A DNA stretch of 64,000 nucleotides from Rallus limicola (Eukaryota; Chordata; Aves; Gruiformes; Rallidae): NCBI GenBank assembly GCA_022605955.1, contig JAKCOZ010000007.1, forward strand, positions 14,637,501-14,701,500, in the 5' to 3' direction. Below the pieces are notes generated by a model, which did no database searches, was not told the DNA's origin, and was given only the letters and a program-made list of their open reading frames with translations. The number at the start of each line of letters is the position of its first letter. Position 1 is the first letter of the stretch. Both the position numbers and the translations under genes were made by a program. Shown here in pieces: positions 38,286 to 50,649 of this stretch.

Positions 38286-41200
38286 CTGAAAAGAGAAGAG
38301 AAAGTTGCCTTTACAGACCTGCTTATGCAAGGAAGAAGAGTATAAATCACCGACTTCTCAGAGGTTCAAAAGGTATTGCGAAGTTCACACATGACCTACT
38401 TTAGGAAAAAACCTTGCCTTCTGTATTAGCTAGCTGTGCTAATGACACTTTCCTTGGAAAGAAAAGGAATAAAAACATTGATTACAGTTTGGATATTCTC
38501 AAATGACTGAGATTTACCAAGCCTGGGCATTACTAAGTCAAGGCCACCTGTAACACATGCAAACATTAAGTTTCCACAGTCTCCATTCCTGAAGGTTTTC
38601 ATCAAAACCACTGGATAAAGCCAGACTAACCTCATCTGATCTCATAGCTAACCTTGCTGGGATGAGGAGTTTGGAGATGGGACTTCCATCTTTCCTTCCC
38701 AACATGAATTCTGTATCGTATATAGCATGCAATTAAGAGGATCTGTACCTAAATTCGGTTCATTTTTACTCTACATGAGATTCAAATGCAAGTTTGTGAA
38801 GAGAATGTGTAGAATATTCTGTATTTCTACCAGGGATAAGAAATAATCTCCCTTAGTTTTTCCTCATGGATTTAAACTTGAAATCACAGTAGCTACATAC
38901 TCCGGTGATTTACCCCAGAGTGATGGTAGAATTTCACTGGGAATGTAAGAAAAGAGTAGCCAAACCTTTCCTGACAGATTCAAGTCCCGACTCCTTCACA
39001 TGGCAGGATCATAGAGAGGTCAGCCAGGCCACTGCTCATCTCTAACTCCATTTAAGTTGTGGGTTTTTTCAAACAAATAGGAGTCACAGAAGACCCAACC
39101 ATACTCCCACTGAAGTGGGTGGTTGAAGTGGGTAGTAAAGCAAGTCAGTGTCATGAGAAATTTTGGTTTCAGTTTTGCAGGTGCACGAAACACTGTTCCC
39201 CCAAAATACAAGAACGTGGGTAACTATAAGGGCAGTCTTAGCACTAATACTACTTCCAGCCTCCTAAACCTGCTAAGACCAAACTCACAGGTTCCTGGAG
39301 CAGTTAGTTCCATTCTAACAGATCAGACCTGTCTGTCTAGTTTCCCTGCTGTGAAGCCCAGAACAATCTGCAGTAGATCCTTGGGGAAAAAAAAGCAAAG
39401 CAAGCCTTCTTGCCTTTTTTGTTTTTTCAGCAGCAAGGGTTTATTTACATCTGTGATTCCTAACAAGTGTTTTCCTAGGCCATAGCAAATTTCTCTTGCA
39501 TAAAGCCTTCCTTCCATATATGGAAAAAAAAAACCCAAACCTCCATTTTCTGTATAGATGAGTATTTTGAGAAATGCCTAATTCTGGATCTATAAACAAT
39601 TTCATGCTCCTGAGCACTGACTTTGCCAAGCTACTAGGTACTCAAAATATCTTTTTCTTTTGGATACAAACTATTTTTTTAACATTCTCCTTTTGACAAT
39701 GAGCTCTTGTGGAACTTTGTTTCTAGAGCCCTATGTTATTTAGAGAAGATTCTCAGAGGTATTTGTTACATACGAAATTTTCCCAGTTACTGAAAACTGA
39801 ACTTAAAACATAGTTTATATCATTTCAGTCATCAAAGGCATGGGAGAAATAAAGTTAACATCCCAAGATGACAGAGCTCATGCATTCTGAAAGGATGAAG
39901 GCATCTCAGTCAATTATTACTATGTCGATAGCTAATTGTAGGTATCTATACATTAAATAATCCTGGAGCTTAACTGCCTATTGCTTTAACAAGTTTGTAA
40001 AAGTGTATTTCTCTTTATTCAAGCATAAACCCCCCCCCCTAGTTTCAAGTACATATATAATAGAGGACAAAGGATGCAGTTGAACATTGCAAGGAGAGCT
40101 AACTCACCTTTTCAACTAACTCCTCCGTAGTTATATTTGGATCATAAGGGATTGGCTCCCCAATGTACGTGCGAAATTTAACTGGGAGCCCTCCGTATGG
40201 AGGGGTAAATGGCAACCGGGTACTTTCATACAGCTGTCTAAAAAATCCTGAAAGATTTTAAGGGAGGAAAAAGTGAGATTGTAGTCACAGAAAATACAAT
40301 CCAAACTCAAAATATGATTAATATGGAAGACTTTTTTTTTTTTTCAAAAAAAGCATGCTTTATCTGACACTTGAGAGGAAAGTACAGGATATAGGTAACT
40401 GTCCACCTAAACAAAGCTCAATAGACTTAATAGATTGCTGAAGTAAGACTGCATTAAAGAACCCAGTCACCAGTTACACACAAGCTACTTCTGTATCTGA
40501 GATACCCCTGACCCACAGCAAGCATTTCAGAGAATCCAAAGTAAGCAGAAGTTTGAAAAGCAAAATCTAAGAGGAAAAAAAAGTGAGAGAAATCTGAGAA
40601 AAAAAGTGGAGAAAACACTCCAAATACTTAAAACATTTTGGAAGTTCTTACTTCTTTCTTTAAACATCCTATATCCTTCCCGGACATTCTGAGTATACAT
40701 TGGAATGATGGGCTAAGGAATCACAAAAAAAAAAAAAAAAAAAAAGAAAAAGGTAGAAACATTGTACCATGTTTGAATTTAGATTCCAGTGCCTGTTAGT
40801 GCAGCTAAGAAAATCACTTAAATACAGAAGATAATTATCAGTTAGTTAAGTAGCAAAAAAAGGAATCTTGTTATAAACACTCAGGAATAGAAAAAAAAAA
40901 AAAAAATCTGTTTCTCAACTCCCACAAACATGTTTTAAAGTCATCATCTGTAAGGAAAGTGACTGACATCATATTAAAGGTTTATACCTTTCGTTTTGAA
41001 TGTACATAATAAAAGTTAACTGATAATTCTAAAAATACAACATGTACCTTACATATTTATTGCAGTGTCATTGACTGAAACCTAAACTGAAGTATTGCAA
41101 TTTCTCTGTCTAAAGCTCACACCATGTGTGCTGAATGGGAAAGTCTTCAGTTCATGAACCACAGAGTGCTTTGGGTTGGAAGGGACCTCAGAGGTCATCT

Positions 41201-44200
41201 AGTTCCAACCCTCCCACTGTGGGCAGGGACACCCTCCCCAGAGCAGGTTGCCCAAAGTCTTGCAGAAAGCAAGTAGGCATTCACGGTTAGCACTTCTCCT
41301 CTGCTTAAAGTAAGGTCTCACTGAAGCAGTAACTTTTGGATAATATCCCACTGGAAAAAAAATTCTGCAGATCCCTTGGACAAAAATAGGGCAGTGCACA
41401 TCCTCACTGACCTGGCCCACACACCTTCAGGATGGCAGAGAGCTACAGAAAACTTCACTTCATTATTATGACTCAAAAGAAAGACACTTGAGATACTTTA
41501 AGGCAGACAAACCCAAGAGTAGTTGTATCCATACATACAACTTTTCTCATCTATTGTGCCCCCCCCCTTCTTTTTTAAACTATTTTGAGCATGTTGTTGG
41601 AATTACTTTTTGAGAAGGTAATGAAAGAACACCTTTCTGCTGTTAAGAATCACTCCCACCAAACAAACTACAGGACCAGAAAAAAAAAAAAAAGCAAGAA
41701 AAAGACCTAACTACAGCCTAACAAATAACTCAAAGTGATGGAAAATGTTTAAAGGGAAAAAAAACCCCACTGACAGATAACAAAAATATAAACCATAGAT
41801 GAAGTTGTAATAGTAAGCCATTCAGAAAGAGAAATTATGGGAAATTACTAGAATTGAGCTCTTAAAAAGCAATCGGTAACAACTTCTAAAAGCATGTATC
41901 TACTAGACACTAAAAATACCACACAGGTTCAGCTGCTGATTGGATGCTGTGTGTCTAACATTTAAAAAGTCTGAAATCCACTTTTGCAAACAAAACAATC
42001 TAAATTTTAGGAATACTGCAAGAGAAGCATACCTTAGGCTATAAAGAAATCTGGGAACTGTGGAAGTCACTCATATACAGTGATCAGCCAATGAAGGAGA
42101 GAGCAGGTAGAAGCATTCGGTCCCTAAGCTGACAAAAACAGGTACACACGTAAAAGCTTGCCTCTGTAAAGCAGCACAATCAGAGCTGCAGTAACCAACA
42201 GGTTTAGATTTACTGTGCTGGATCGTACTCAATCAGCTTGGAAAACATCACAGAATCACATAAAAGTTTGTTGGAAAGGACCTCTAGACATGATCTAGGC
42301 CAAATGCTTGCACATATATAAGAATTTTATAGTCTTGAACCATTTTTTGACATAGATAAAATGTAGGGATCTTCAGAAATTAGGACTCCTCCCCATAGCC
42401 TGTCAAACTCCAGCCATAGGCAATGGGTATTTCTGAAGCTCGGGCCCCTGGCACACAGAAATTCCACTCAGATGAATCTATATCCTAGAAGTTCACTGAG
42501 TCATAAATACTCTCTTCTGACTACAAGTATAACAGAGTAGCTCAAGATGAAGTGGAAACTGAAGGTGGAAATCTGCAGGCAAGGACGGAGGCTGAAACTG
42601 CATTCCTTGTCTGCTTTTTGTCAACTTTGTCAGTGGAAGAACTGTTGAACTTCCATAACATTATAAGGAGAATGGCTATGTTTGTTCAGGTATAAAGATC
42701 GTCTTGAATTCCCATCTGTGTCAGGTTATGAACCACTGTGTAGTCATTTTGAATACTATAAACCATGTGTGATTCTTTGAAGACTATACTGTATGTAGAA
42801 TAAGTTTTTAAAAAGGGACTTATGGTCCAGCATCTGAAAAAGTTTTGGTAAAGCATACATGAATTGCTACCTCATAGAGGTAGCTCTGATAGTTTACATG
42901 AGTCTATCCCCAGTCTTCTCTCAACCTACAAGACTGGATTCAACAGGATTGAGAAGGATGCAGCAAGAACAAACAGAAACTATCGAACTCCAGATGTGTC
43001 AAAAAAATGGAATCCAGTTATTTATATGAGCCTAACTTTGCAGGAGAAATGATATATAAGGTTAACATCATCCCCCTATACTGGTAAATGCACAGCACTT
43101 CTTTTTATTTAGTTACCTAAAGTGTGTCTGATGACATTTCCAGAGAATTCTCAGATGCCCAAAGTTCAGTCAAAAACTCAGTGGAGCCTGCAAGCTAATT
43201 AAAATGAGGCACACCACACTGGGATCCAGTCAGACTTCCTGATCATTTAAAAAAAAAACCAAAAAAAAACCTACAAAAGCAACAAAACAAAACAAAAAAA
43301 TCCCAAACAACAAACCACAAACAACAAACCACAAAAAAAGCCAAACCCTGAACAAGTGCAATAATGAGTGATACAAGAGCCAGCAGCACTGGTAAGGCGA
43401 GCTCAGGCTAGTAGGTGTCAAAGGAGAAAATGCTCTGTCTGCCCTCCAGGTATCAGATAATCTCACATAGTGTCTGTTTTACCAAACATGTTCTATAAAT
43501 GACCACAAGAACCTCTCACAAAGCAAGGAACTTATCCTCAATGAATATCCAAATCGTTAGATAAACATCACAAACCCTGTCAACAGCTGCTAGCAATTTT
43601 AGGTATTCCTATTCAGCTATTTCCATGTGCTTCTAAACTACAGAAGACTGGAAGGATTAAGAGGATTACTAGCAAGTATTTTTGTGATGTCTTTTGTGTA
43701 GGGTATCACTCTATATTAAGGGCATTCAGATCTTTTAAATTCAATTTTTATTTATAAAAACCCAACAGCTTACTCCATTGTAGTAAGGTTCTAAGCAAAG
43801 TGGAAACGTGACAAAAGATTGTTTAAATGTTTGAAGTAGCTTAAAAGACAGATATGGAAGCAAAAAGATTAGAAATCACCCAAGTTGTTAAAGTGACACC
43901 TTTTTCTGACTGTTCGAGGATATTATTAAGTTAGCATGTAAAAGGAAAGACTAGAGGGGAATTCAGAATGCCCATATGAATTGGAGTGGGTTTATTCTAT
44001 TCAAATTTTGCTACTGATACCATGACTTTGAAAACGCCACATAAGACAGAGATAGAAATAGGACTCCCAGGCTAAAATTACTTTTTCTATTGGGTAAATG
44101 GCCCTATATTTATTCTAGTGTATAGTTATTCCCCCACAAGATTTCATAAGCAGAGAAAGTTATGAGGAAATACTAACCTGAAGCATTGAAACTCTCAGCA

Positions 44201-47200
44201 CTTTGTGATAGGAGTTCAGCACAGGAGACCAAAGCCAAGTTTGAGAAGCAATGAATTGGATGTGGTGAGGAAGAGCTACAAAAACAGCTGAAAGGGGTGG
44301 CAAGAAATTCAATTGAATGGGAAGAACACAACTCCCTATACATATTCTCCTATTTAGACAGAAAAAGCTTACATTTATGTGGAAGGCCAAAGAAGAGCAC
44401 TTAAATGGATGAGATATTCATAAGAACATAAAGAAAAGTGACAGTTGTGGAATTCATGAGAAAGCGTCAGAAAGCTCATGGCAGAGCAGATGAAGCCTGG
44501 ATGTGCACCAGTAATGTTAGGCACAAAGAGCTCTATGCATGCTAAGTCTAAGACAAAGAACTCCTTTCTAGTGGTGATGATGATGATGGTAAGTAGCAGG
44601 TAGGAAAAAGACAGGGTTGCTGCTCTTTTTTTAGCTCCATGCCATCCCAGATAAAATTATTTCCCAGAGCCTGCATCAGACATACAAACATTCTCATGTG
44701 TAATTGGAGGAAGCCAGAGCCAGCAATGTGAATTTGTAGATCATACATAAAGAAAATATAACTGAAACTGTGTCCATGTGTATGTTAGGGGAGTGCAAAC
44801 CAACAGAAGCACATTTCTAGAGGATGCTGAGGGTCTGTTGTCAATACTGAACACATTTCAATGCTCTGTTTTTAAGTGGAGCTACTTCTCGCCTGGTACC
44901 ACTGACTGAATGACCATTTGCAACTGGAATGTATTAGGTGCCCCTTCTAGCTCAGTTTCAGCCAAAAGGAAAGCAGCTCAGGTATTCTAACACATTGCAT
45001 GAATGTGAATGAAGGCATGCTGGGTGAAGGAGATGGAAAAACTGCTTCAAAAGTGCACATGACTCAAACTCAGACACTGATGTAGACACACCCTGTTAGT
45101 TGATGCAATCTTTCAAATAGATGAAGAAAACTAAGGGTAGGAACAAAATCCTGGACCCTCACAGAATATATTAGAAAAAAGAAAGCTATGTGTAATACAT
45201 TGAAGAGCCATCAGAAAATGACTGGGTATATAGGAGTAAGATAAAGACCTAAGTCTATTAGGATGAGAAGAAAAAAATGAAACCTTATGTCAATATGGAG
45301 AAGGAAAACAACAAAGACTCCTGAAATACAGTCAAGACAAGAAATTGGATGCCTGCATGATGGAACTGTAGACACAGAACTGTAGAGATAGATGCCCTCT
45401 AACAGTCAAGAAAAATCAATACAGTTCCATAGAAACCCTGCTCCTGACACACTAATGTGTTTGAAGAAGGTGATGGCAAAAAGAAAAGAAATCTTTAGTC
45501 CTGAATCTTTTCTTCTGTCTGGAAAACTTTCCAACAAACCCTCTTAAGCTGCATTTTATAGCGAAGCATGTATGCAATAAGCATGAACTGGGGTTGATAC
45601 CATGTAGCACTCACCACTTTGGCATCTAGAGCAACCTGAGCAAACCCTTTTCGATTTCCCCACATGAGTTGGTAACTTTCATCACTGAACAGTGCTTCTC
45701 TAACTCCTCCTGGTGAGACAGACACCAAGTGTCCATTCTTCAGTGCAATGAGACACTCTTCCCTTGTACCAGGCATAACACCCGTCACTTCCAATAATAA
45801 TTTAAGTCCTGCAATAAATAAGTAGGAAATACATATATCATAATATATATCTGTATACATATGTATATAAGTGTGTCTATATATAGAACTTGAAACAATA
45901 CTCTCTCATTTATCCCTTAAAAAAGAAGCCTTCTTTGTAAGATTCCGCTAACCTTTATCTTCCTCTACAAGTCTTCTCAAAAGCCAATCAGCTCTTGATG
46001 ACTTCATGTTTCTGATGTGTTTAGTACTACATAGTGTTCACTAAGTATGCCTTTAGCAAATACCTCCTCACCACCTTTCAAGGGATGCCTTAATATGTTC
46101 ATAAAATAATAGGCTGGTTTGGATTGGAAGGGACCCGAAAGCCCATCTTGTTCCAACCCCCCTGCCATTGGCAAGGACACCCCCCACCAGACCAGGTTGC
46201 CCAAAGCCCCATCCAACCTGACCTTGAACACTGCCAGGGAGGGGGCAGCCACAACTTGACATTCTTGCATCAAGCTTGCTTGAGTTTACGCTCTTTGTTT
46301 TCAGAGTTTGAGCACAACTTCCTTTTCTGAAGAATGATGACCTTGTACTTTCAAATAGCTTCCTTTACTCTTTACTATTATAATAACTTTAAATATAAGT
46401 GGCAAAAATGTGCCTTTAAATAATCTCGCTGATATTCCTTCTGGATACACCTTCTTTAGCCTTGTTTTTCTAGCAATGAATGAAGTTTACTTTTCTGTAT
46501 CTTCTCTGTTTCACAATGGAATTATTTATTTCTCTCTCAGTCCACAACACGTTGAATATATTGTGCTGGTCAGTATTGCAGAGCTCTGTTCTGCAGTAAA
46601 ATCTTCCAAGTTTTGTGCCTTACTCCAGGCTTTGATGAAAAGATGGCTGTGATATCATTACAGTAGGCGCTATAATGGCTACTCAGTGTAGAAGGCAAGT
46701 GGGTAATTGATACCCTACTATTTACTGGGCTCTTCTGCACTCACAGCCCATTGCTGACCAGTCAGCAGCAGGTCAATAATATAGTCCTATACTACAGTTT
46801 CTACTAAGGCGTGTCATTTCATCCCAACAGGATTATCTAATGTCTATGTGATGGCGTTGGAGGGCCTACCAGTGTTTTGATGACCCTCCACTTAAAAGAG
46901 GATATTCTACCCTGTTTGCCATTCTGCATCTACCAGCTATTGGTTTAAAAATCTAAAAGCAATCTTTTCCTTTAAAAGCTCTCTTGAAAGCGTAATAAAT
47001 GTAAATGTCACCAAAACCACCAACAGGCTGAGTGAATACAGGATGCTTTAACACAAGAGAACATGTTCTTACCTGGCAAACGGAAGACAAAATGATCAGC
47101 TACTGACAGACAAAGTCTTTTCTTCCAGAGAAAAAGCCTAGACAAAAAGTAAAGGTAGTCTATAGGAATAGCTCCATGGTAATATACAAGAATGCCCGGT

Positions 47201-49014
47201 CCTTCTGGTAGGTTTTCTACACCATGAAGCTCATAACCTGTTAGGGATGGAAAGCAATACACTGACAATGATGGCTGTAAAACATGTAGCAACTGAAATA
47301 AAAGTGTTTAGTGCCCTTTGTTAAATGTCTTTTGGAGAGTTGTGAAAACCTCTGCAGTACTTTTCAAAAAAATTAAGTTGTGGATGGAACTTTTGGCGCA
47401 GAGGAAGCCCCTCAAGTACCACAGCTTATCGGTGGACTAATCTGCTGGTCAGTTTAACCACTAGAACAGATCTGAACCTGGCATCTTCCCTGGTGAGAAG
47501 ACTGGTTATTTTCCTTTAGGAACTTTTTCCAGGCCAAAGTAAAATAATTATTAAAAAAACCCAAACTAAACCACCACTATACTGGTGGGAAACTGCATTA
47601 TTGCCAGAATGGGAGGCAAACAAGCAGTCAGGATGTTTTTCTAAGATTATCTGTTTCAGGCAGATTGAAGTCTGGGGTTTTACATATCTGATTAAGATGC
47701 TTAAGAATCCCAAAGAAAAGTGCTTTCCATGACAGTTTAATGTATTCACATTCAGTGAAAGGGAAGCTAATGCGGAGCTAGACTTGATGCTAATGTATAC
47801 AAAGGCTTAGGAAAGCCAAGCTTCCACCAGGTAAGAGCGCTGTTCCACCTTGTCTGCCTTCATATCCATCCTTGCTCCTATCATGAGCCATTTGGGGAGA
47901 AGGATTGTGATGGAGCAGGTGGAGTCCTAGGAAGAGGTGGACAATTTTTTATATTGCAGGATGTTCAAAGAGTATGGAAAAAAGCTGGGAGGAATTATAG
48001 CAACATAGATAACAACCTGATATTCTTCATCCTTAGGGCAGAAAAGTCTTGCTCATACCCTTAAGCTACATCTGTGGGAAGAAAAAGTGCCTAGCATGCA
48101 GCTGAGTATTTTCCTAGGGAGCAGGTGTGTTGAAAACATCTGGTTACTTCTAAATTCTGCCACAGTACAAACTTAAATGTGGTATCTATTTATTTCTTTG
48201 CCCATACAGCTCTTAAAATTATTTTCAATTGTCCGGACAAGGAAGTTTTTGCCAACTAAACTAATTACACTTCCAACTAGTTGTTGTGTTTTGATCATTT
48301 ACTAAATGGGTTTTAACCAGCTACTAAGGTTTAAAAAAACAAAACAAAACCAAAAAAAAAAAAAAAAAAAATCACACATCTCTCTTGCAGTTCCATCACT
48401 AGAATTAACTTTAACATGGTGCTTCACTCTGATACCATATACAGACAAGTGCACTTGGGAGAAATTTATCCTCTATAAACTAATTTCTCCTTTCATTCTA
48501 CTTATTTCATATCACAATCAGTCCTTGAGGTGGAAACTTCTGAGTTGGATGCCATACAAAGTATAGAAAAAAGTAATTTCTTAGTATCCATTTGGAAGAG
48601 ATTAAAAAAAAAAATAATCAGAACTTACATGTATTTGCCATTTATTGCAATCCAAAGCTTCAGACAACTCACATCATACTTACCATGCCATATTCTTGCA
48701 TATATATCCCAAAAGCTGGCTATAGTTTTCCTTGCACTATCCCAAACATCACTCAAGGGATCTGCTTTTACCTCACCATTCCTTTGATATATTAAAAGCA
48801 AAATATTAGAAAGGTAAATGAAAAAGAGGATTGTTAAAGGAACTATAAAAAAAACTAATATTGCACTGATGGTCAGTGAGAAAATGGCCACATAAAGAAG
48901 GTATTTCTTCAGGTACTCCACCACAGCCCATTCTTCTAGTGCATAGGCAAGGCAGCTTAGGTCAGTCATCAGTATCTGTCCCGAAGCACAGAATTCTTTT
49001 CTACCTATCATGTC
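38181..49014 (-). CDS. TMEM68-like: Gene A: second TMEM68-like membrane acyltransferase (6 coding exons, 330 aa)
   Basis: Joined coding parts: 49011-48684, 47237-47073, 45808-45615, 40712-40652, 40247-40108 and 38285-38181 (993 nt, stop TAG). It is full length with no frameshift, and it aligns to gene B over 330 residues without a gap. Key residues are kept: YHGAIPID (H130, D136), [32 protein letters not shown] and [12 protein letters not shown]. The N-terminal membrane exon is the most changed part, with a long hydrophobic run at about 38-75 and loss of the KRKN-type basic segment (here YQRNGEVK). Introns differ in size from gene B (1446, 1264, 4902, 404 and 1822 bp), so the duplication is not recent. 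It lies upstream of gene B in the same orientation, with about 3.3 kb between its stop codon and the gene B CpG island. Likely function is ER-membrane acyl transfer to glycerolipids; its substrate may differ from that of gene B. Confidence 0.9.
40108..40247 (-). CDS. TMEM68-like: Gene A coding exon 5
   Basis: The acceptor is TCTTTCAG and the donor GTGAGTTAG. It encodes FFRQLYESTRLPFTPPYGGL and on through [19 protein letters not shown]. It is 140 nt and only 404 bp from exon 4, the shortest intron in either gene. Confidence 0.9.
40652..40712 (-). CDS. TMEM68-like: Gene A coding exon 4 (61 nt micro-exon)
   Basis: The acceptor is TTCCTTAG and the donor GTAAGAACT. It encodes PIIPMYTQNVREGYRMFKER, with the last codon completed in the next exon. 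Compared with gene B, the LGGI end is replaced by FKER. An A-run of about 20 on the plus strand just upstream forms a long T tract before the acceptor. Confidence 0.88.
41158..41265 (-). mobile_element. Short CR1 3' tail
   Basis: TGGGTTGGAAGGGACCTCAG, TCTAGTTCCAACCCTCCCAC and AGAGCAGGTTGCCCAAAG identify a CR1 3' end within an intron of gene A, in the same orientation as the gene. Confidence 0.82.
42247..42312 (-). mobile_element. Short CR1 3' tail
   Basis: ATCACAGAATCACATAAAAG, then TTGGAAAGGACCTCTAGACA and TCTAGGCC: a diverged CR1 3' end in the large intron of gene A. Confidence 0.65.
43247..43345 (+). repeat. A/C-rich low-complexity tract
   Basis: Runs of A broken by C, then AACAACAAACCACAAAC duplicated at about 43305-43333. 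It lies in the large intron of gene A. Confidence 0.85.
44573..44589 (+). repeat. (GAT)n microsatellite
   Basis: Four to five GAT units (GTGATGATGATGATGG). Confidence 0.8.
45615..45808 (-). CDS. TMEM68-like: Gene A coding exon 3 (PGGVREA motif)
   Basis: The acceptor is TATTGCAG and the donor GTGAGTGCT. It encodes residues 166-229, including [13 protein letters not shown] and [16 protein letters not shown]. It is 194 nt and in phase with its neighbours. Confidence 0.9.
46099..46258 (-). mobile_element. CR1 3' end fragment
   Basis: TTCATAAAATAATAGGCTGG, TTGGAAGGGACCCGAAAGCC, CCAGACCAGGTTGCCCAAAG and CACTGCCAGGGAGGGGGCAG. It lies in an intron of gene A. Confidence 0.82.
47073..47237 (-). CDS. 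TMEM68-like: Gene A coding exon 2 (catalytic motif)
   Basis: The acceptor is CTAACAG and the donor GTAAGAACA. It encodes YELHGVENLPEGPG, then VYYHGAIPIDYLYF with the His/Asp pair intact, then [11 protein letters not shown]. The length is 165 nt, as in gene B. Confidence 0.9.
48684..49014 (-). CDS. TMEM68-like: Gene A coding exon 1 (start codon, membrane domain)
   Basis: Acceptor TCCCTGCAG precedes GAC-ATG, with the ATG at 49009-49011. The donor is GTAAGTATG. It encodes residues 1-109 plus the first base of Gly110. An upstream in-frame Met in the preceding intron sequence (about 49038) lies before the acceptor and is not used in this model. The hydrophobic core (AIFSLTISAILVFFIVPLTI and onward) is more Phe/Ile-rich than in gene B. 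Confidence 0.9.
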
Positions 49015-49101
49015 CTGCAGGGAGAAGAAAGAAAACAAACAACAACAAATACCAAAACAGCTCTAATTAATCATGGAAGTTTCTCAGTTTAGGAATAAAG
49101 T

Positions 49102-50096
49102 TTTCTGTACATATACCTGATGCTCACACTAACATAGCACAGAGTCAAACATTTTTGTCTCCGTCATGCCACGATAGCTGCTGGCCATTGTGATCCACTA
49201 CTGCAACAGGATGATGAGATTATCCTATGTGTTTATGGATTGTTTGTATACAGCCAGATCATAGAGGGTGAAATGGTGAGGACTGGAGTCCAAGGGAGCC
49301 TCAGGATGCATGCAACACAGCTGATCAGACGATTCCTCTCTATAAGCGCGGGTTACTTTTTAGAAGCTCAAAAGCAGGTAAGTAATAAGTATTTTCAGCA
49401 GCCAGGAATGCTGCTACCAGAGGACTGGCTCTCCTGATCCTCTGCAGAGAGTCCAGCCTAGGCTTCTGCTCCTTCTCAAGATTGGCATCAGCTAGCAGTA
49501 AAGGGACAAAACAGTGGAGTGAGCAGCTGAAGAGCTGGCAAGAAAAACCTGGGTTGCCACAGTTCCTTCTCGAGGCCTGGAGGTGCCTGGCACAATGTTT
49601 GGTACTACTGGTAGCACTGGGAAAAGCAGCTCATCACCTCTCATCCACACAACCCTGCCAACACACCCCTCTTTTAGGTTTTCCAGCCCTGGCAAAGGCC
49701 AGGTGGCCTCCACAGCCCCAGTGATATGTTTGTCTCATGCAGCTCAAAAGTTTGTCCCTACAGCAGACCCTGCCTGCCTGACAGCAGGTAGGAGTTTCTC
49801 TGGAAAGCAAGAGCACTCCAGCATCGCTGGCTGATTTTAAGATCCACAAGCATTAGCCAGGGATTTAAATGTTGCAATCAGGTTCAGTAATCCATAACTG
49901 AATACAGCTTTTATTTGCCTCAGTCAGGTTGCTACTTGTTTAACGAGCAGATTTTTCTGCTCCAACACCAGCACAAGTACCTACAAGAAACAAACTGCAG
50001 TTGCCACAGTCAGCACCCAGAGCACAGCAAGCCCAGACATTTCTGACTTTACCTCTTCAGCTGTGTACTTATTTGAGCAAACCTGTTACACACTAC
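49102..50096. other. 5' intron sequence of gene A without recognised elements
   Basis: Mixed-composition sequence with short open frames on both strands around 49480-49850 and no recognisable protein. It lies in the inferred first intron of gene A. Confidence 0.45.
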
Positions 50097-50600
50097 CTAC
50101 TCCACTGTTGTTTTGCTTCTTTGAAGCCCTGAGTAGAACGCAGGGGTGGGCTGGGGTAAAGCACAGCTCTGCTTACAGCTACAGAAGACAGCAACAGCAA
50201 AAAGGAGCCACAGACAAGCACTAGATTGACATACAATAAAAGCAAGCAAGGCCTGTGGCAAGCCCTGCCGATGACTGAGGAGCTGTGGCAGCTATAAATT
50301 TGGTCTTGCACGCTCCAGTCAAAGCTATCCTAATCTGAAGCCCATCAAACTCCATGTTGGGCACCAAAAAAGATTGTCATGGCTTAACCCCGCCATAGAC
50401 AGCTGACTCAGCACCACGCAGCCGTTTGCTCGCTCTCCCCTGCAGTGGCATGGGAGAGAGAATTGGAGGGATAAGAGGGTAAAAACTCACGGATTGAGAT
50501 AAAGATGGTTCCACAGGCAGAGCACAAGCTGGAAGGAGAGCGTATCAGGAGCTCAAAGGAAGCAAGCACTGTATTAAACGATGCTCAGCACGGCACAAAC
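50097..50600 (-). mobile_element. ERV 5' end remnant: LTR end, primer binding site, leader
   Basis: From 50375 rightward, TGTCATGGCTTAACCCCGCC and GCACCACGCAGCCGTTTGCT are the reversed 3' end of an LTR of the 19404/36405 type. Directly outside it, the complement of 50366-50350 reads TGGTGCCCAACATGGAG. This resembles a tRNA-Lys-type primer binding site starting with TGG a few bases after the LTR CA end. The leader then continues leftward to about 50097. The remnant is non-coding. Its right edge is approximate. Confidence 0.7.
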
Positions 50601-50649
50601 AAAGGAAACCAATGTGATGAAGTGCATCACAAGAATTGCTAGAGAATGG

